Assembly (NCBI GenBank): GCA_963978545.1
Contig: OZ021732.1
Span: forward strand, 43,224,059 to 43,288,058
Source: Linyphia triangularis
Taxonomy: Eukaryota > Arthropoda > Arachnida > Araneae > Linyphiidae
Direction of reading: 5' to 3'
Length of the DNA: 64,000 nucleotides
Positions 35,601 to 42,800 of the stretch are shown in pieces; position 1 is the stretch's first letter, and every line of letters begins with the position of its first letter. The notes below the pieces were generated by a model. The model ran no database searches. It had not been told where the DNA came from and was given only the letters and a program-made list of their open reading frames with translations. Made by a program: the position numbers and the translations under genes.

Positions 35601-37683
35601 ATCAGAAAGTATAATTTCTAAAACAAAATTAAGTTATCTATAATACTAGTAAAACAAAGAGACTGAGTCTATAGAAAGTTACTTTCAATGTTCATAGCAG
35701 GGCTCCAGAAAAATATTTTCTTCCTGCATACGCAAATACCATTACCAAAATTTCATGAGAGTCTGTCTTCTTTAAATTATACCGCTGAAAAAAATTAATT
35801 TTTACGTACTATTGAGGATTTAAAGTTGTTTAATTCAAAATCTTCTTGGCATTGATTTTGGAAGTATCAGACTCTGCAGGATAAACATCGGTTTCCAATG
35901 GCAAATTTTCAGTTTCAATATTAGGGTCATTAGTATTGGGTTGGCTTCAAAGTTGAGCTTGTGAAACGAAAGCAAACATTGATGCTAGTCCAGCATACCT
36001 CCTTTCCTAACTGTTTTCATTTTTGTGATTTCGATTTAAATGATGGGAATAGTTTTGACTCCACCATTTCTTCATTGCAAATATGGCATTTTATTTTCCT
36101 TGTCTTGTTTGAATAGCTCCTTTTCATTTTAAAGAAAAATGTTTTTTTTTTTTTTTTAATTATAATGAAATATCCCAAAAATTCTTTCAAATTAAAAAGA
36201 AGATAGAAAGAAATAAACTCTCAAGTGCCAAAAACTCAAGATGTAAATGGATTGAAAAAGTTTCAGTGAAAGAAAAACTTGTAATTGTATGTTTCAATAG
36301 GTTCAGATTCCAAAATCAGGAAATGACGTCCCCCCCCTCTCCCACGGGTGTCAACACTTCTCCCTTCCCCGTCCAACCTAACTGGAATTTCTCCTTCTTA
36401 GAAGTAACAGGTGAGGAACTATAAGGGGAATAGCATCTCCCCACAAACCTCTACCCTCCCGGAGTTACGGGAGTCAACACCTCTACCTTCCCCACCCTAC
36501 CTAACTGAAATTTCTCCTTCTTCCTAGTAGTAACAGGTGGGGAATAGCAACCTTGGGGAACGATGTTGCTCTTGCCGGAATGCGGATCACTCAATCTGTT
36601 TGGCGAATTAAAAAAAAAAAGGACTTTTGATTTTAATTTCCAGCGGGATATGACGATTTTCCTGCGTACATCGTACGTCCATTTTATCGGACTCTGGTTC
36701 ATAGAGCTCTAAAATTTTCATTAGTAGGATTAGCCTAATTGTTGACAAATCACATATTAAAACTTTCATTAATTTTTTGAAAAACTTTTTTACACAGCAA
36801 ATTTTAATAGGTGTAGAAATCTTTAATTTTCATAAGTACAGTAAAATATCTGAAATAAGGACATCCAAAATCCAGACCTATTCCCTACTTCTATCCTTAA
36901 ATTTTTTTTTTTTTAAACGGAAGTCCGTTTGTATCTGAAAGTAATAACACAAAGTGGCCGAAGATAAAATCTTCAAGAACCAGTAATCAAATTATTAGAT
37001 ACTACAATTAAATGACAAGAGACTATTTTAGAATTGGAAATAATGGCCTGTCACAAAAAGGAGAAAAGTTGATTCTATGACACAACAATTAACATTGAAG
37101 CAAATTTTTTTCAAAATCACAGGCAGTAATATAAGGTATTTTCTTAGTTTATTCCACTTACATATTTTATTTCATTGATTTTGAGTATGAATAATGACAT
37201 GTTCTAAAATCCAAAATCGCTGAAGTCCCGGAGTTGAGACACTCTATTGTATTGTCTTCTAATTGGACTTTTGGTAAATAGATTGTTAAAATTTTTCTTA
37301 GTTTCTTAAAAAGCAACTATTAATAGGCCTGGAATTTTGAAATTTTAAACAAAAGTAGTTTTGGCTTACTTGTACTTTTGAAACGAGAGCCGATTATTCA
37401 AACTTTGGCATATTTTATCGTAATTTTCGTGAATTTTTATTAATAAATTTATAAAAACATATGCATGTTCTTTATTGAATCTTGTGCTAGGCAATCATTC
37501 TGCCTCTGAGCTACAAGTTCAGCTACTTTGAAGCTCAAAACTCCAATTGAGAAGTCAAAATCTTTACCATTCCAGAATGTTTGAGTGAAGGGGATGAGCT
37601 TTCACGTAAGGTACTGGATCATTCATCAATCTCAAGTAGTCTTTCCTGAGACGTGTAGTTGCAATGTTCCCACGTCTACTCAT
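4608..37683 (-). CDS. UBE2J2: Ubiquitin-conjugating enzyme E2 J2, ER tail-anchored (six coding exons)
   Basis: This gene encodes a UBC6-type E2 that accepts ubiquitin from E1 on a cysteine and works with ER ligases in protein quality control. Coding exons on the minus strand are 37683-37568, 35023-34983, 34857-34664, 29241-29194, 6269-6189 and 4814-4608. Joined, they keep one frame and give 228 residues, against about 259 for the human protein. The N-terminus [18 protein letters not shown] begins an E2 fold. The usual HPN motif is TPN (MITPNGRF), as in UBE2J enzymes, and the active cysteine lies in [12 protein letters not shown], about residue 89. A hydrophobic C-terminal anchor ([15 protein letters not shown]) ends the protein. 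All junctions are GT-AG except the last intron, where a GC donor is needed for frame. An AG at about 37695 upstream of the ATG and a GTAAGT donor at 38563-38557 suggest a noncoding first exon. Identification is very secure; expression is not shown. Confidence 0.93.
6189..6269 (-). CDS. UBE2J2: UBE2J2 coding exon 5
   Basis: The exon has 27 codons beginning [13 protein letters not shown] and ending CDLFPDLVD, with acceptor ttttacag. To join the C-terminal exon in frame it must end before gcaagt, a GC donor. The nearby gtatta would shift the frame and lose the membrane anchor. Confidence 0.85.
6490..6897 (-). mobile_element. Probable solo LTR
   Basis: The block reads as an LTR on the minus strand: it starts TG near 6897-6894 and ends CTGTAACA at 6490. 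It carries a TATA-like ataaaagg at about 6745-6735 and a late aataaaaggatttattttt region. It is followed on the left by a short TA run. No partner LTR, coding body or clear target duplication was found, so the limits are approximate. Confidence 0.45.
6898..8010. other. UBE2J2 intron sequence, nothing recognised
   Basis: AT-rich intronic DNA with short homopolymer runs. I see no coding exon, RNA gene or bounded repeat. Confidence 0.5.
8011..8473. mobile_element. MITE-like element with 20-bp perfect TIRs
   Basis: The left end (8011-8030) reads caatggacaattcccgcatt, and its exact complement closes the element at 8454-8473. The 463-bp interior has an open frame at 8095-8421 that resembles nothing, so I treat it as noncoding. 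No target duplication is obvious. The superfamily is not assigned. Confidence 0.6.
8474..8970. other. UBE2J2 intron sequence, nothing recognised
   Basis: AT-rich intronic sequence with a G-rich patch near 8785-8800. No exon or bounded repeat seen. Confidence 0.45.
8971..9350 (-). repeat. Degenerate copy of the 33-bp-period element
   Basis: Around 9072-9135 the text aaattttagtcgttctgaatc ... gcaaaatcgatc parallels the heads of the copies at about 17900 and 24610. The sequence to 9350 shows fragments of the same motif (aatcttagcagtaatagcatcagcacc). It is the most decayed copy and its limits are uncertain. Confidence 0.4.
9805..10235. repeat. Long inverted repeat (foldback) inside the DNA transposon
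   Basis: The sequence folds on itself around about 10027. Matching arms include gacattttagctctttttt (left, from 9850) with its complement near 10175-10193, and acaaagttatatggaaaaat (left, from 9950) with its complement near 10080-10099. The innermost bases read gacgcacaggatacggg against cccgtgcatcagac. Arms span about 200 bp each with scattered mismatches. Confidence 0.7.
10393..11215 (+). pseudogene. Relic of an uncharacterised arthropod multicopy protein (possible transposase)
   Basis: Conserved-looking blocks occur in order on the plus strand but in several frames with stops: [14 protein letters not shown] (from about 10471), [19 protein letters not shown] (about 10638-10696), [19 protein letters not shown] (from about 10916) and [18 protein letters not shown] (from about 11107). 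From memory, these blocks recur together in many predicted arthropod and cnidarian proteins without assigned function. The copy is clearly dead: frame changes near 10600, 10800 and 11020, and an internal stop. It lies inside a TIR-bounded element, suggesting the family moves with it. Family identity is by recall, not by search. Confidence 0.55.
12197..12230. other. Spacer between two repeat systems
   Basis: A short unique stretch between the right end of the DNA transposon and the next direct repeat. Nothing else is visible. Confidence 0.3.
12231..12640. repeat. Direct-repeat pair (LTR/TRIM-like) with a tRNA-like insert
   Basis: A block beginning tgtggtggtctcgtgtataa (12231) recurs at about 12493, and both copies contain the TATA-like tataaataag. 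The first runs straight from ccagagatctc into gcccgcagaaaaaagccac. The second has about 65 extra bases at that point (about 12546-12610), with an A-box-like ggggatagag and a B-box-like gatcgatacccgg. The pair, about 260 bp apart, could be miniature terminal repeats or a SINE family with one tRNA-deleted copy. Confidence 0.5.
12642..13249. other. UBE2J2 intron sequence with poly-A tract
   Basis: AT-rich DNA with a poly-A run at about 12841-12870. No exon or bounded element was recognised. Confidence 0.45.
13250..15240. repeat. 147-bp tandem repeat array
   Basis: The landmark tcgtttggaacgtttaaccc recurs at about 13897, 14041, 14183, 14331, 14476, 14624, 14771, 14918 and 15066, a spacing near 147 bp. 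More decayed units reach back to about 13440. Each unit contains a cattcgaatatccctcg stretch, a gggttaatcgagatcggaat stretch and a tttctatgttta stretch. The array starts after actagctgaatacccgagct (13250) and ends at atatatagagagataagg (15233), so it probably belongs to a bounded mobile element. Confidence 0.8.
15327..15700. mobile_element. MITE with CAGGGTTCCCAC termini and 5-bp target duplication
   Basis: The element begins CAGGGTTCCCAC (15327-15338) and ends GTGGGAACCCTG (15689-15700). The flanks tcttt (15322-15326) and tcttt (15701-15705) are identical. The interior has repeated aaggacttttaag-type palindromic words and no coding capacity. A related element of almost the same length is at 41408-41783. 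Confidence 0.8.
15701..16940. other. UBE2J2 intron with a partial DNA-transposon end
   Basis: AT-rich sequence. At 16222-16245 it contains ggttgatttgacgtggaacg, a right end like that of the transposon at 9355-12196, so part of 15706-16245 is probably a truncated copy. A short CA run lies near 15860. No exon is recognised. Confidence 0.4.
16941..17176. mobile_element. Foldback MITE, about 236 bp
   Basis: The arms are long inverted repeats: ctatactaaactt and cacttagacggtagatcgtg on the left (16941-17040) pair with cacgatctaccgtctaagtg and aagtttagtatag on the right (17075-17176). A shared taatccattttggcgg word lies inside each arm. The loop is about 30 bp around 17045-17072. Confidence 0.75.
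17177..17817. other. UBE2J2 intron sequence, nothing recognised
   Basis: AT-rich DNA without a recognisable exon or bounded repeat. Open frames here show no motif. Confidence 0.4.
17818..18430 (-). repeat. 33-bp-period element, truncated copy
   Basis: The head (cagttaaaattacaattata ... gtcattctgcatc, 17818-17920) matches the head of the copy starting at 24525. From about 17950 the 33-bp period follows. On the minus strand an open frame (18247-18056) reads [33 protein letters not shown], each 11 residues. The block stops abruptly at about 18430, where gypsy sequence begins. Confidence 0.65.
18435..22287 (+). pseudogene. Gypsy gag-pol polyprotein, broken twice
   Basis: Domains in order: a zinc knuckle with CX2CX4HX4C spacing ([14 protein letters not shown], 18591-18632); aspartic protease [12 protein letters not shown] (from about 18828); reverse transcriptase with [11 protein letters not shown] and the YLDD box (about 20086); RNase H with [13 protein letters not shown] (about 20523); an integrase HHCC zinc finger (HSSSTGG to CKSCDAC, about 21250-21372); and a DDE core with [15 protein letters not shown] and [16 protein letters not shown]-type end, [11 protein letters not shown], follows, and the stop is at 22285-22287. 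The first segment closes at 20178-20180 after a 16-bp tandem duplication at about 20153-20184 shifts the frame. An in-frame TAA at 20716-20718 breaks RNase H. Everything else is open, so inactivation looks recent. The order RT-RNase H-integrase marks Ty3/gypsy rather than copia. Confidence 0.92.
22335..22347 (+). other. Polypurine tract of the gypsy element
   Basis: The purine run aagaagggggaaa lies directly before the TG of the 3' LTR, the standard position for plus-strand priming in LTR retrotransposons. Confidence 0.8.
22348..22813 (+). repeat. 3' LTR of the gypsy element
   Basis: The LTR begins TGTTGCACAA right after the polypurine tract and ends TTCGTAACA. A TATA-like tatataaaag near 22555 and aataaa words near 22722 and 22752 fit promoter and poly-A functions. 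Length is about 466 bp. The 5' partner is missing, so no target duplication can be checked. Confidence 0.75.
22814..23178. other. UBE2J2 intron sequence, nothing recognised
   Basis: AT-rich spacer between the gypsy LTR and the Tc1-like element. No feature is visible. Confidence 0.45.
23181..24408 (-). mobile_element. Tc1-like transposon with intact TIRs
   Basis: The ends read cacaatctggccaaaagtat (23181) and, complemented from the right, cactatcttgccaaaagtat (24408); both continue as ccggacaccc. A TA target duplication flanks the element (23179-23180 and 24409-24410). The size, 1228 bp, is usual for Tc1. The single transposase gene lies on the minus strand and is frameshifted. Confidence 0.92.
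23223..24274 (-). pseudogene. Tc1-like transposase, frameshifted
   Basis: From the ATG at 24274 ([17 protein letters not shown]) the frame is open for about 275 residues. It covers an N-terminal helix-turn-helix region and the catalytic core with WSDESRF (first Asp) and [10 protein letters not shown] (second Asp). After DWPSQS the frame is lost near 23465. The continuation, including [11 protein letters not shown] with the third acidic residue of the DD34E triad, is found in another minus frame down to a stop at 23223-23225. One small indel is therefore enough to explain the break. An upstream ATG at 24298 would add eight residues, but the family start is the second one. Confidence 0.9.
24525..25870 (-). 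repeat. 33-bp-period element, first tandem copy
   Basis: A head (attgcagttaaagttacaat ... tagtcattctacatcg, 24525-24630) is followed by about 1.1 kb of diverged 33-bp repeats. In minus-strand open frames (24857-24618 and 25464-25174) the unit reads as 11 residues: [44 protein letters not shown]. The block ends with gtatttggcgcaggtctgag and acccctgta (about 25827-25854). Stops and indels interrupt the frames, so a current protein is unlikely for this copy. Confidence 0.7.
26010..26150. repeat. Short tandem words at the join of the two copies
   Basis: Repeats of a gagcaggaaaaatgcct-type word (for example at 26048, 26078 and 26094) lie between the two 33-bp-period blocks. They resemble the ggagcaga word at the end of each block, so they may be part of the element's tail. 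Confidence 0.4.
26160..27640 (-). repeat. 33-bp-period element, second tandem copy
   Basis: This block repeats the order of the first copy: gatacccgagacgaatgt-like words at 26170, the tatcggatgtta region at about 26735, and the gtatttggcgcag/gtctgagacccctgta tail at about 27591-27628. The two blocks are therefore a tandem duplication about 1.5-1.7 kb apart. This copy carries an extra insert at 26842-27050. Confidence 0.65.
26842..27050. mobile_element. Small LTR-like insertion with a 32-bp flanking duplication
   Basis: The core reads TGTTGGTCTAGG (26863) to CACCAACA (27038), giving a TG...CA unit of about 176 bp with aataaa inside. The flanks gaataaaccggagcaattct plus 12 further bases occur at 26810-26841 and again at 27051-27082. 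The other tandem copy lacks the insert. Possible solo LTR; the long flanking duplication is unusual for that. Confidence 0.4.
27836..28515. repeat. Tandem duplication, 367-bp unit
   Basis: The landmark ttattagtcctaga occurs at 27838 and 28205. The following text, including caacttttgaatgtaatgtt against caacttttaaatttaatgtt, aligns throughout. Two units are present, the second slightly shorter. No coding content. Confidence 0.7.
28516..29193. other. UBE2J2 intron sequence, nothing recognised
   Basis: AT-rich sequence with a short TA run at about 28978. No exon other than the UBE2J2 exon that follows. Confidence 0.4.
29194..29241 (-). CDS. UBE2J2: UBE2J2 coding exon 4 (48-nt)
   Basis: The exon has exactly 16 codons, [16 protein letters not shown], with acceptor tgccatag and donor gtaatt, both phase 0. 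The peptide matches the conserved [13 protein letters not shown] region of UBE2J2. The intron that follows runs 22.9 kb to 6270. Confidence 0.92.
29242..30665. other. UBE2J2 intron with poly-A and half-repeat
   Basis: Contains a poly-A tract at about 29653-29680, further A runs near 29890 and 30021, and a gtagggttcatac word at 29868 that resembles one terminus of the CAGGGTTC MITE family; a matching right end lies at about 33225. No exon is recognised. Confidence 0.4.
30666..30890 (-). repeat. hAT-like dispersed repeat, copy 3
   Basis: This is the reverse-oriented relative of the copies at 1-318 and 1163-1456. It starts cagtggcagatctgggattt, includes a long G run (about 30694-30707) and ends near the gctatcttagcgtaagg word. 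It keeps the tatccattgattgacccc stretch. Confidence 0.6.
30925..31400. repeat. Two tandem copies of an approximately 320-bp unit
   Basis: The words tgctagatatttttatg and catgacaaata occur near 30972 and again near 31291, each copy preceded by a C-rich stretch. The second carries a pure C run (about 31271-31284). Confidence 0.5.
31430..32110 (+). repeat. Left arm of a large inverted duplication
   Basis: Words such as actttcaattaccc and attcggtcaaaa here, and ggtgttctaatcattcccacctc at the inner end, recur as complements at 33880-34300. The arm is interrupted by a TTAA-flanked MITE at 31791-32058, which the other arm lacks. Confidence 0.55.
31791..32058. mobile_element. PiggyBac-type MITE with TTAA target duplication
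   Basis: The element begins TTAACCTTCTGAGGGTCA and ends with the complement of TTAACCCTCTGAGCGTCA. TTAA at both ends is the piggyBac signature. It is 268 bp long and noncoding. The paralogous sequence near 33920 has a single TTAA and no insert, giving an empty site. Confidence 0.75.
32111..33879. other. UBE2J2 intron, interval between inverted arms
   Basis: Mostly unrecognised AT-rich DNA. A G-run is at 33068-33080, and a gtatgaaccctg end is at about 33225-33236, a likely right terminus of a decayed CAGGGTTC-type MITE. No exon is seen. Confidence 0.4.
33880..34300 (-). repeat. Right arm of the large inverted duplication
   Basis: This is the complement of the arm at 31430-32110, with gaggtggggacgtttagaac at 33893 corresponding to the cattcccacctc region and gggtaattgaaagt at 34276 to the actttcaattaccc region. 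It contains an (AAT)n run at about 33960-33980. It keeps an uninterrupted TTAA where the other arm has the MITE. Confidence 0.5.
34664..34857 (-). CDS. UBE2J2: UBE2J2 coding exon 3 (catalytic core)
   Basis: This 194-base exon encodes the core of the E2 fold, including [17 protein letters not shown], the catalytic cysteine in [19 protein letters not shown], and the helix [11 protein letters not shown]. Acceptor ccttag and donor gtgagt are canonical. The exon ends on a complete ATG codon (phase 0). Confidence 0.95.
34983..35023 (-). CDS. UBE2J2: UBE2J2 coding exon 2 (41-nt)
   Basis: The acceptor ttttgcag precedes a 41-base exon coding [13 protein letters not shown], the first beta-strand and loop of the E2 fold. 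It ends with a single G that completes a glycine codon with exon 3. The donor reads gtactt. It is too small to be seen as an open reading frame but matches the family exactly. Confidence 0.9.
35024..37567. other. UBE2J2 intron 1 with a 140-bp tandem pair
   Basis: AT-rich intron. At about 36345-36590 a C/T-rich unit of roughly 138 bp is present twice, with gtcaacac, cttcccc, aacttaactg-like and agtaacaggtg landmarks in both. No exon is recognised. Confidence 0.45.
37568..37683 (-). CDS. UBE2J2: UBE2J2 coding exon 1
   Basis: The ATG at 37683-37681 opens 38 codons plus two bases, followed by the donor gtaaag. It covers the E2 N-terminal helix ([20 protein letters not shown]) and ends at NILE-W, where the W codon is split with exon 2. 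Confidence 0.9.
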
Positions 37684-38556
37684 GCTGAATTATAGCTGAG
37701 AATATAACACATTGAATTATAAAAAATACAATTCTTTAACCATTATAAAGCAATCAGTTTTCAATGTATTTATTCACTTTAAAAAAAAAACTCACATTTT
37801 TTTAGACAAATAATTACTTAATAAAGATTTAAAACACGGTGGTGGAACAAATCAAGTAAAAAAAATTCCCTGAAATAAGAAGTTGGAAACAATGTTGATA
37901 TCAGTTATGAATAAGGAAAACCAAAATTTTTCACAATTGTTATTACTTCTTCAATAATTTCAGAAAAAAAAACACTATGCCCCACAGAATTTGGTACATT
38001 TAAACAATGTTCGTGCCCTCTTAAGATATCAATAAAAAAAAAATAGTTACAACATGTATAACGTCAACAAATATCTTTGTTTTAAAATATGAACCATGTA
38101 ATAGCAGTTTAATAAAAAAATAAAACTTAATAGATATTATTTTATCAGAAAAATTCAGCATTCTAAGGGTACAAACTATATTTAGATTTTGACCTTGTTT
38201 ACCTTTAAGCAACTGCGTTTTATTTGGAAGACAAAATCACAAATATCCTTTATTAGTTTCGTGGGCGAATATTTAGTTTTTTTGTATTTTTATGCAGCAC
38301 TTATAAAATATTGAAATCCGTAAAACTAAATGCTTTAAGCTAAAAAGATTATATGAAAACCCAAGGCTTTTTTCTGATACAAGGAGCAAAATATTTTTAT
38401 TTAATGTACACATTCATACCAAGAATTTTTAACCATTAAAATCTAAAATGTAACACTTCTTCAAGAATCTTCGCATTTAAAGTTTAAAAAGAAAGATAAA
38501 TGCCAAAGCATACTTCATTGAGTAAATAGTACAACGCACTGTTTTGAAATACCTTT

Positions 38557-38930
38557 CACTTACGTTTCAGTTAGCAATTCTTCCACAAGCTTTTAGAAAG
38601 TTTATTTATTCGATGAATTGGAATTACTTTAAATATTGGTCAACTGACAGAAAAATTTAGATAATGCCTGGAAATCAAAACATTCCATGGTATAAATACA
38701 AATGCACAGAAAAAATAAAAGATCTGTGTATCAACCACCGAGTGACGACATTGGTGTTCTAAAAGATTTCACTTCAAATCAGTTCATTCATTGCCATCGT
38801 AAAAAAAAAAAAAAAAAAAACCTCTGAAAACGTGACAATGTCCATCCGATTTGAAGTGAAAACACTATTCGCGCGCTTTCTTGTTTATGTTACAGCAAAA
38901 TTTCGTTGGATTATGCTTTACCTGTGAGTG
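38557..38930. promoter_or_regulatory. Probable shared promoter region of UBE2J2 and TREX (head to head)
   Basis: A minus-strand donor gtaagtg (38563-38557) and a plus-strand donor gtgagtg (38924-38930) face away from each other, each suggesting a noncoding first exon. The space between has slightly higher G+C near 38725-38880 and an inverted pair cacttcaaatc / gatttgaagtg. A divergent promoter here is inferred, not shown. Confidence 0.45.
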
Positions 38931-39086
38931 AAATTTTTTGAACTGTTCTTAGGTTAAGATATGGTATTTTATTTGTGAAACCTGGCAATTATCACTATCT
39001 TGTTCATTACAGGGTTACTTAGAGGTTGTCATAACTTACGATATTTTGTACAACGTGCTTCAAAGCAGCGTTCCTTATCAGCCGCC

Positions 39087-39816
39087 ATGGATGCTCCTGT
39101 TCTGCATTACTTACCAATTAAGAGCAATACGTCAGCTCAGAAAAATGTGAAGAAATCAGAGCCTGGCTCCCAGGCAGACTTTGATTCAATCGTTTTTTAT
39201 ATTCCCGTTGATAGCTTAAATCCTATTAATTCGGTAGTTGTAGAATGTGACACAGCTACTAGTCCTGGCGTTCTTTCTGCCAGCAGTCCAGCATTAACAC
39301 CTACAACGCATCCAGTTCGTATTTTTGCAAATATTCCTGGAACCCCAAATTTAGTTTCTGGTGCTTCTGCAAGTCCTGTAGCAACTGCAGTTTCTTCACC
39401 AGCAAGACCAGTAGCTTCTTCTGTTCTAAGTGGAAGTCCTACATCAAATAGCTCTTTTGGTGCATCTCCATTTTTACCCACTGCTAATTTTGCATCGAGT
39501 CCAAAAGTTAAAGGTATTTTGTCAGAATCAAATGCAAGTCCAGTCGCTAAACGGGTTACAAATAAACCTCAAGTTAAAAGACCTGCCGAGACACTGGTAG
39601 CTTCGCTTGTGTTCTTTGATTTGGAGACCACAGGATTGGCACATGAAATTGGAAAGGCAAATGTGCAGATTACTGAGGTATCAATGATAGCAATGCTAAG
39701 AAAAGATTTTCAAAACAGCACAAGTACTGAACTTAAAGACATTAGAGTCATTCAGAAGATTTGTTTGTGTACAAGACCTAGAGCTAGTATCTCACCAGGA
39801 GCAGCTAAAGTTACTG
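39087..39816 (+). CDS. TREX: TREX coding exon 1
   Basis: Encodes the low-complexity N-terminus and the first exonuclease motif, ending RASISPGAAKVT plus the first G of the next codon. The donor is gtaagt. Translation runs on past the donor into the intron without a stop to 39980, but that part has no family similarity. Confidence 0.9.
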
Positions 39817-42800
39817 GTAAGTGCCTATTTTTCTCACTGATGTATTTTGTTAAAACAACAATAATTGCTTCATTAAATAGTTATGCCATTAGAGTTATCC
39901 GAAAAGTTTCTCTTTTAGGTTTTCACCATGAGCAGTTAAAGTTACTGGTAAGGCTTAATTCTCGCAGCATGTTGTATTAGTAAAAAATTATTTTATAAGA
40001 CCTAACATCAAATAGTTATATACAGATACAATGTTAATACTCTTAGGAAATTTAATTTTATTAAAGTTAATTTTCTGTCAACATTGTGATTTTATAAAAT
40101 TACAATGCATGCTATATTTTGTTACTACAAGTAGTTTGATTCTCATGGTCCCTGTGATAAAACGCAAAATTATCTATGCTAAAAATTATATTAAAAACTT
40201 AGTTTCTGCACTGTAATATTAAATTTATAGTAGTGACTTGTAATGAAATTAGCATGGCGCAAAAATGAAAGACAACAAATGGTTAAATACATCCTTCTGT
40301 TGCTACTGGTTTCAGTAAAGTTTGTGATAAGCATCAGTTAGGAATGGTTCATCATATTTGGAATGTAGTTACAATTTACTATTGCAGTAATAAAATTCCT
40401 TCTTCAAGTCTTAACCTTTTGTGCAAACCCACTTCTAATTTTTGCAATTTAGTCCAACAAGAGGACCACATGGTTTGGGGTGAAGCATGGTGAGATTGAA
40501 ATTCTTTTGGACCCAATAAGTAATCAGTTTTGGGTAAAGTTTATCAGATTTTTTGTAGTAATATATATGTGTGCCTAAAAATATTTTTAATTGTCAAGTG
40601 CACCACGCCATAGTGATAGCATGATAAGCCTACGGTTTTGTGTTTGAACCTCAGCTGGCAAGCCTATTTAATATTTTATAGAGATAGATTTTATTACAAA
40701 ATTATTTTCATTATAATTCTTATGATTATGATTTTAGCATAATCAACAATAGAGATAATAAAAGTGCAATAATAACAAACATTTGGATTATATTGGAGAG
40801 GATTTAAAAAAAATGTGTATAAAAGTTTATCAGCTAAGTTTTCAACACAAACCTCTGACTTTCCACACCTGCATGTTCCCACTTCAAATTTGTGCTTTTC
40901 TTTCCAAATATTTGGCCAAAAAAAAAAGATTTCTTCCATTTTCGAAAGGTAATTCTCGAAAAATGTGCTCAACCCCGAGGTATAACCCTTATTGGCAAGA
41001 AAACTGGTTGATTCATCTTACTCACCGGAAAACGCTTGGAACTCTCAAATCGCCTGTAATGTTGGCATCCACTGCTGAAGGGGGGATATTTTTCTATTAT
41101 TATGTAGCAAAAAAATCTGTTTCTTGGAAACCTGTGTCCTGATCTAGGTGTTTCACGCATGCTCTTCATTCTTTTCTTTTTCATTCTGTTCGTATAATCG
41201 TACGTCATATGGGCATTGAAATTTTAAGATTATACAATGATTTCCTTTGAAGATTGACTATTTTTATTTCATGGCTACTGTTGGAATTGGCGCCATTCTC
41301 GTGATTATGGCGGAGGCTGTCGCTGAGAATTGCATTGTTGCGTAATGTTATTCCAATCTAATCGTCGCTGATGTTAGTGCAAAGATTTTATCATGTCAGA
41401 CATAATACAGGGTTCATACGCCTCAGGGAGAACCTGGAAAACTCAGAGAAATTAAATTAGCCTTAAAATTCCCATGAATTTTTAGGGAAAAACGAAAGTT
41501 CTCTAAAACCTGGAAAAAGTCAATGTTACTGTAGAAAAAAATCCTACTCTTCAGTGCTCTTTGTTTAACCCTAACTCGAGGAATTACAGTTACAGAATTA
41601 TTTGATAGCACAGACTTGCAGAAAGTTATTCTTAAAGAAAAAAAGACTTTTTTCAAGTTATCTGAAGAATTTGTGTAATCAAGGTTTGACTATATTAATG
41701 TGGCTAAAAATAGTTTACCACGGAGGGAAAACCGACTTTTGAAATCTCATGGAATTTTTTTCTTAAATTGAGTATGAACCCTGTAATACAGTGCAAATTG
41801 AAACGCAAATTTCAGCTTTTTTTTTACTAAAATTTCGATAATTCTGAGAGATCGATACAGATCTGCATTACAATTTTATTGGGCTTCTTGCAAGTTTGAC
41901 AGCTACGGAACTTATGTACGTTCACATTTCCCCAAACTTCCGAATTAATGACCACTTTTCCTGTAGATTGCCTGCTTCTTTCGGCATTATTTACATTGGT
42001 ATGTGATGGCCATTTTGCTGAGGTATACAGTGATGAAATGCCTACTATTTCTGCAATTATGATGGCGCTGTCACAGATATTTGTACCTGTCAGGCATGGT
42101 ACATTTGAGCTGAAACGTATATTTCCGCTCTTTTCTTATTGAAATTTCTATCATTCCAAAGATAGTTGATACAAATGTGCATTACAATTTTATTGGAGTT
42201 GCTTTCAAGTCTCGCAACAGCGGAACTTGCGTACTTTTCAAACTTCCGATGTCAGGACAACTTTTACTGTAAATTGCCAACCTCAATCGGCATTATTTAC
42301 TTTGGTGCATGATTATTATTTTTACTGAGCATTACGATGACGTTAGAACTGCTATTGCCGTGATTTGCTCTACTATGTCGAATAATATCGCTGAGATTTA
42401 CGTTGTTGTGATGTTCATTTTTGGCGAGTATCACCCCGATATAATAGCTACTCTCCCGAAGGTTTACGCCTCTATAATTGTCACTATCACCGAAATATAC
42501 GTGATTTTGGTAATAAATTTCATGGAATGTTACGTCGACATAATCGTCTTTATTGCAGAGATTTCCACTCATATATTGGGTGCTAACGCTGATGTTTAGG
42601 TTGGTATAATGGTCAGTTTGCCGATTGCTGCTTTCATATGATTGCCGAGATTTGCATTTGCGCAGGTATGGTGGCCACTAATGCCGATATTTAAGTTGAA
42701 ATAGTGGTAATTTTCTCTTAAGTTTTAGCCGTTTTAAAGCAGATATTGCTGAGATTTACAAAGCCGTTTTGGTGTCATTCGCCTAGCCTTCCGTTGATGT

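Noticed and set aside
39000..39086. Longer TREX N-terminus beginning at 39000
   Set aside because: Position 39000 is TTG and an acceptor-like ttcattacag ends at 39012; the ATG at 39087 has a strong start context.
39817..39980. TREX exon 1 reading through to a stop at 39980
   Set aside because: A canonical gtaagt donor at 39817 and the exact in-frame continuation at 43531 complete the exonuclease domain; the read-through has no family similarity.
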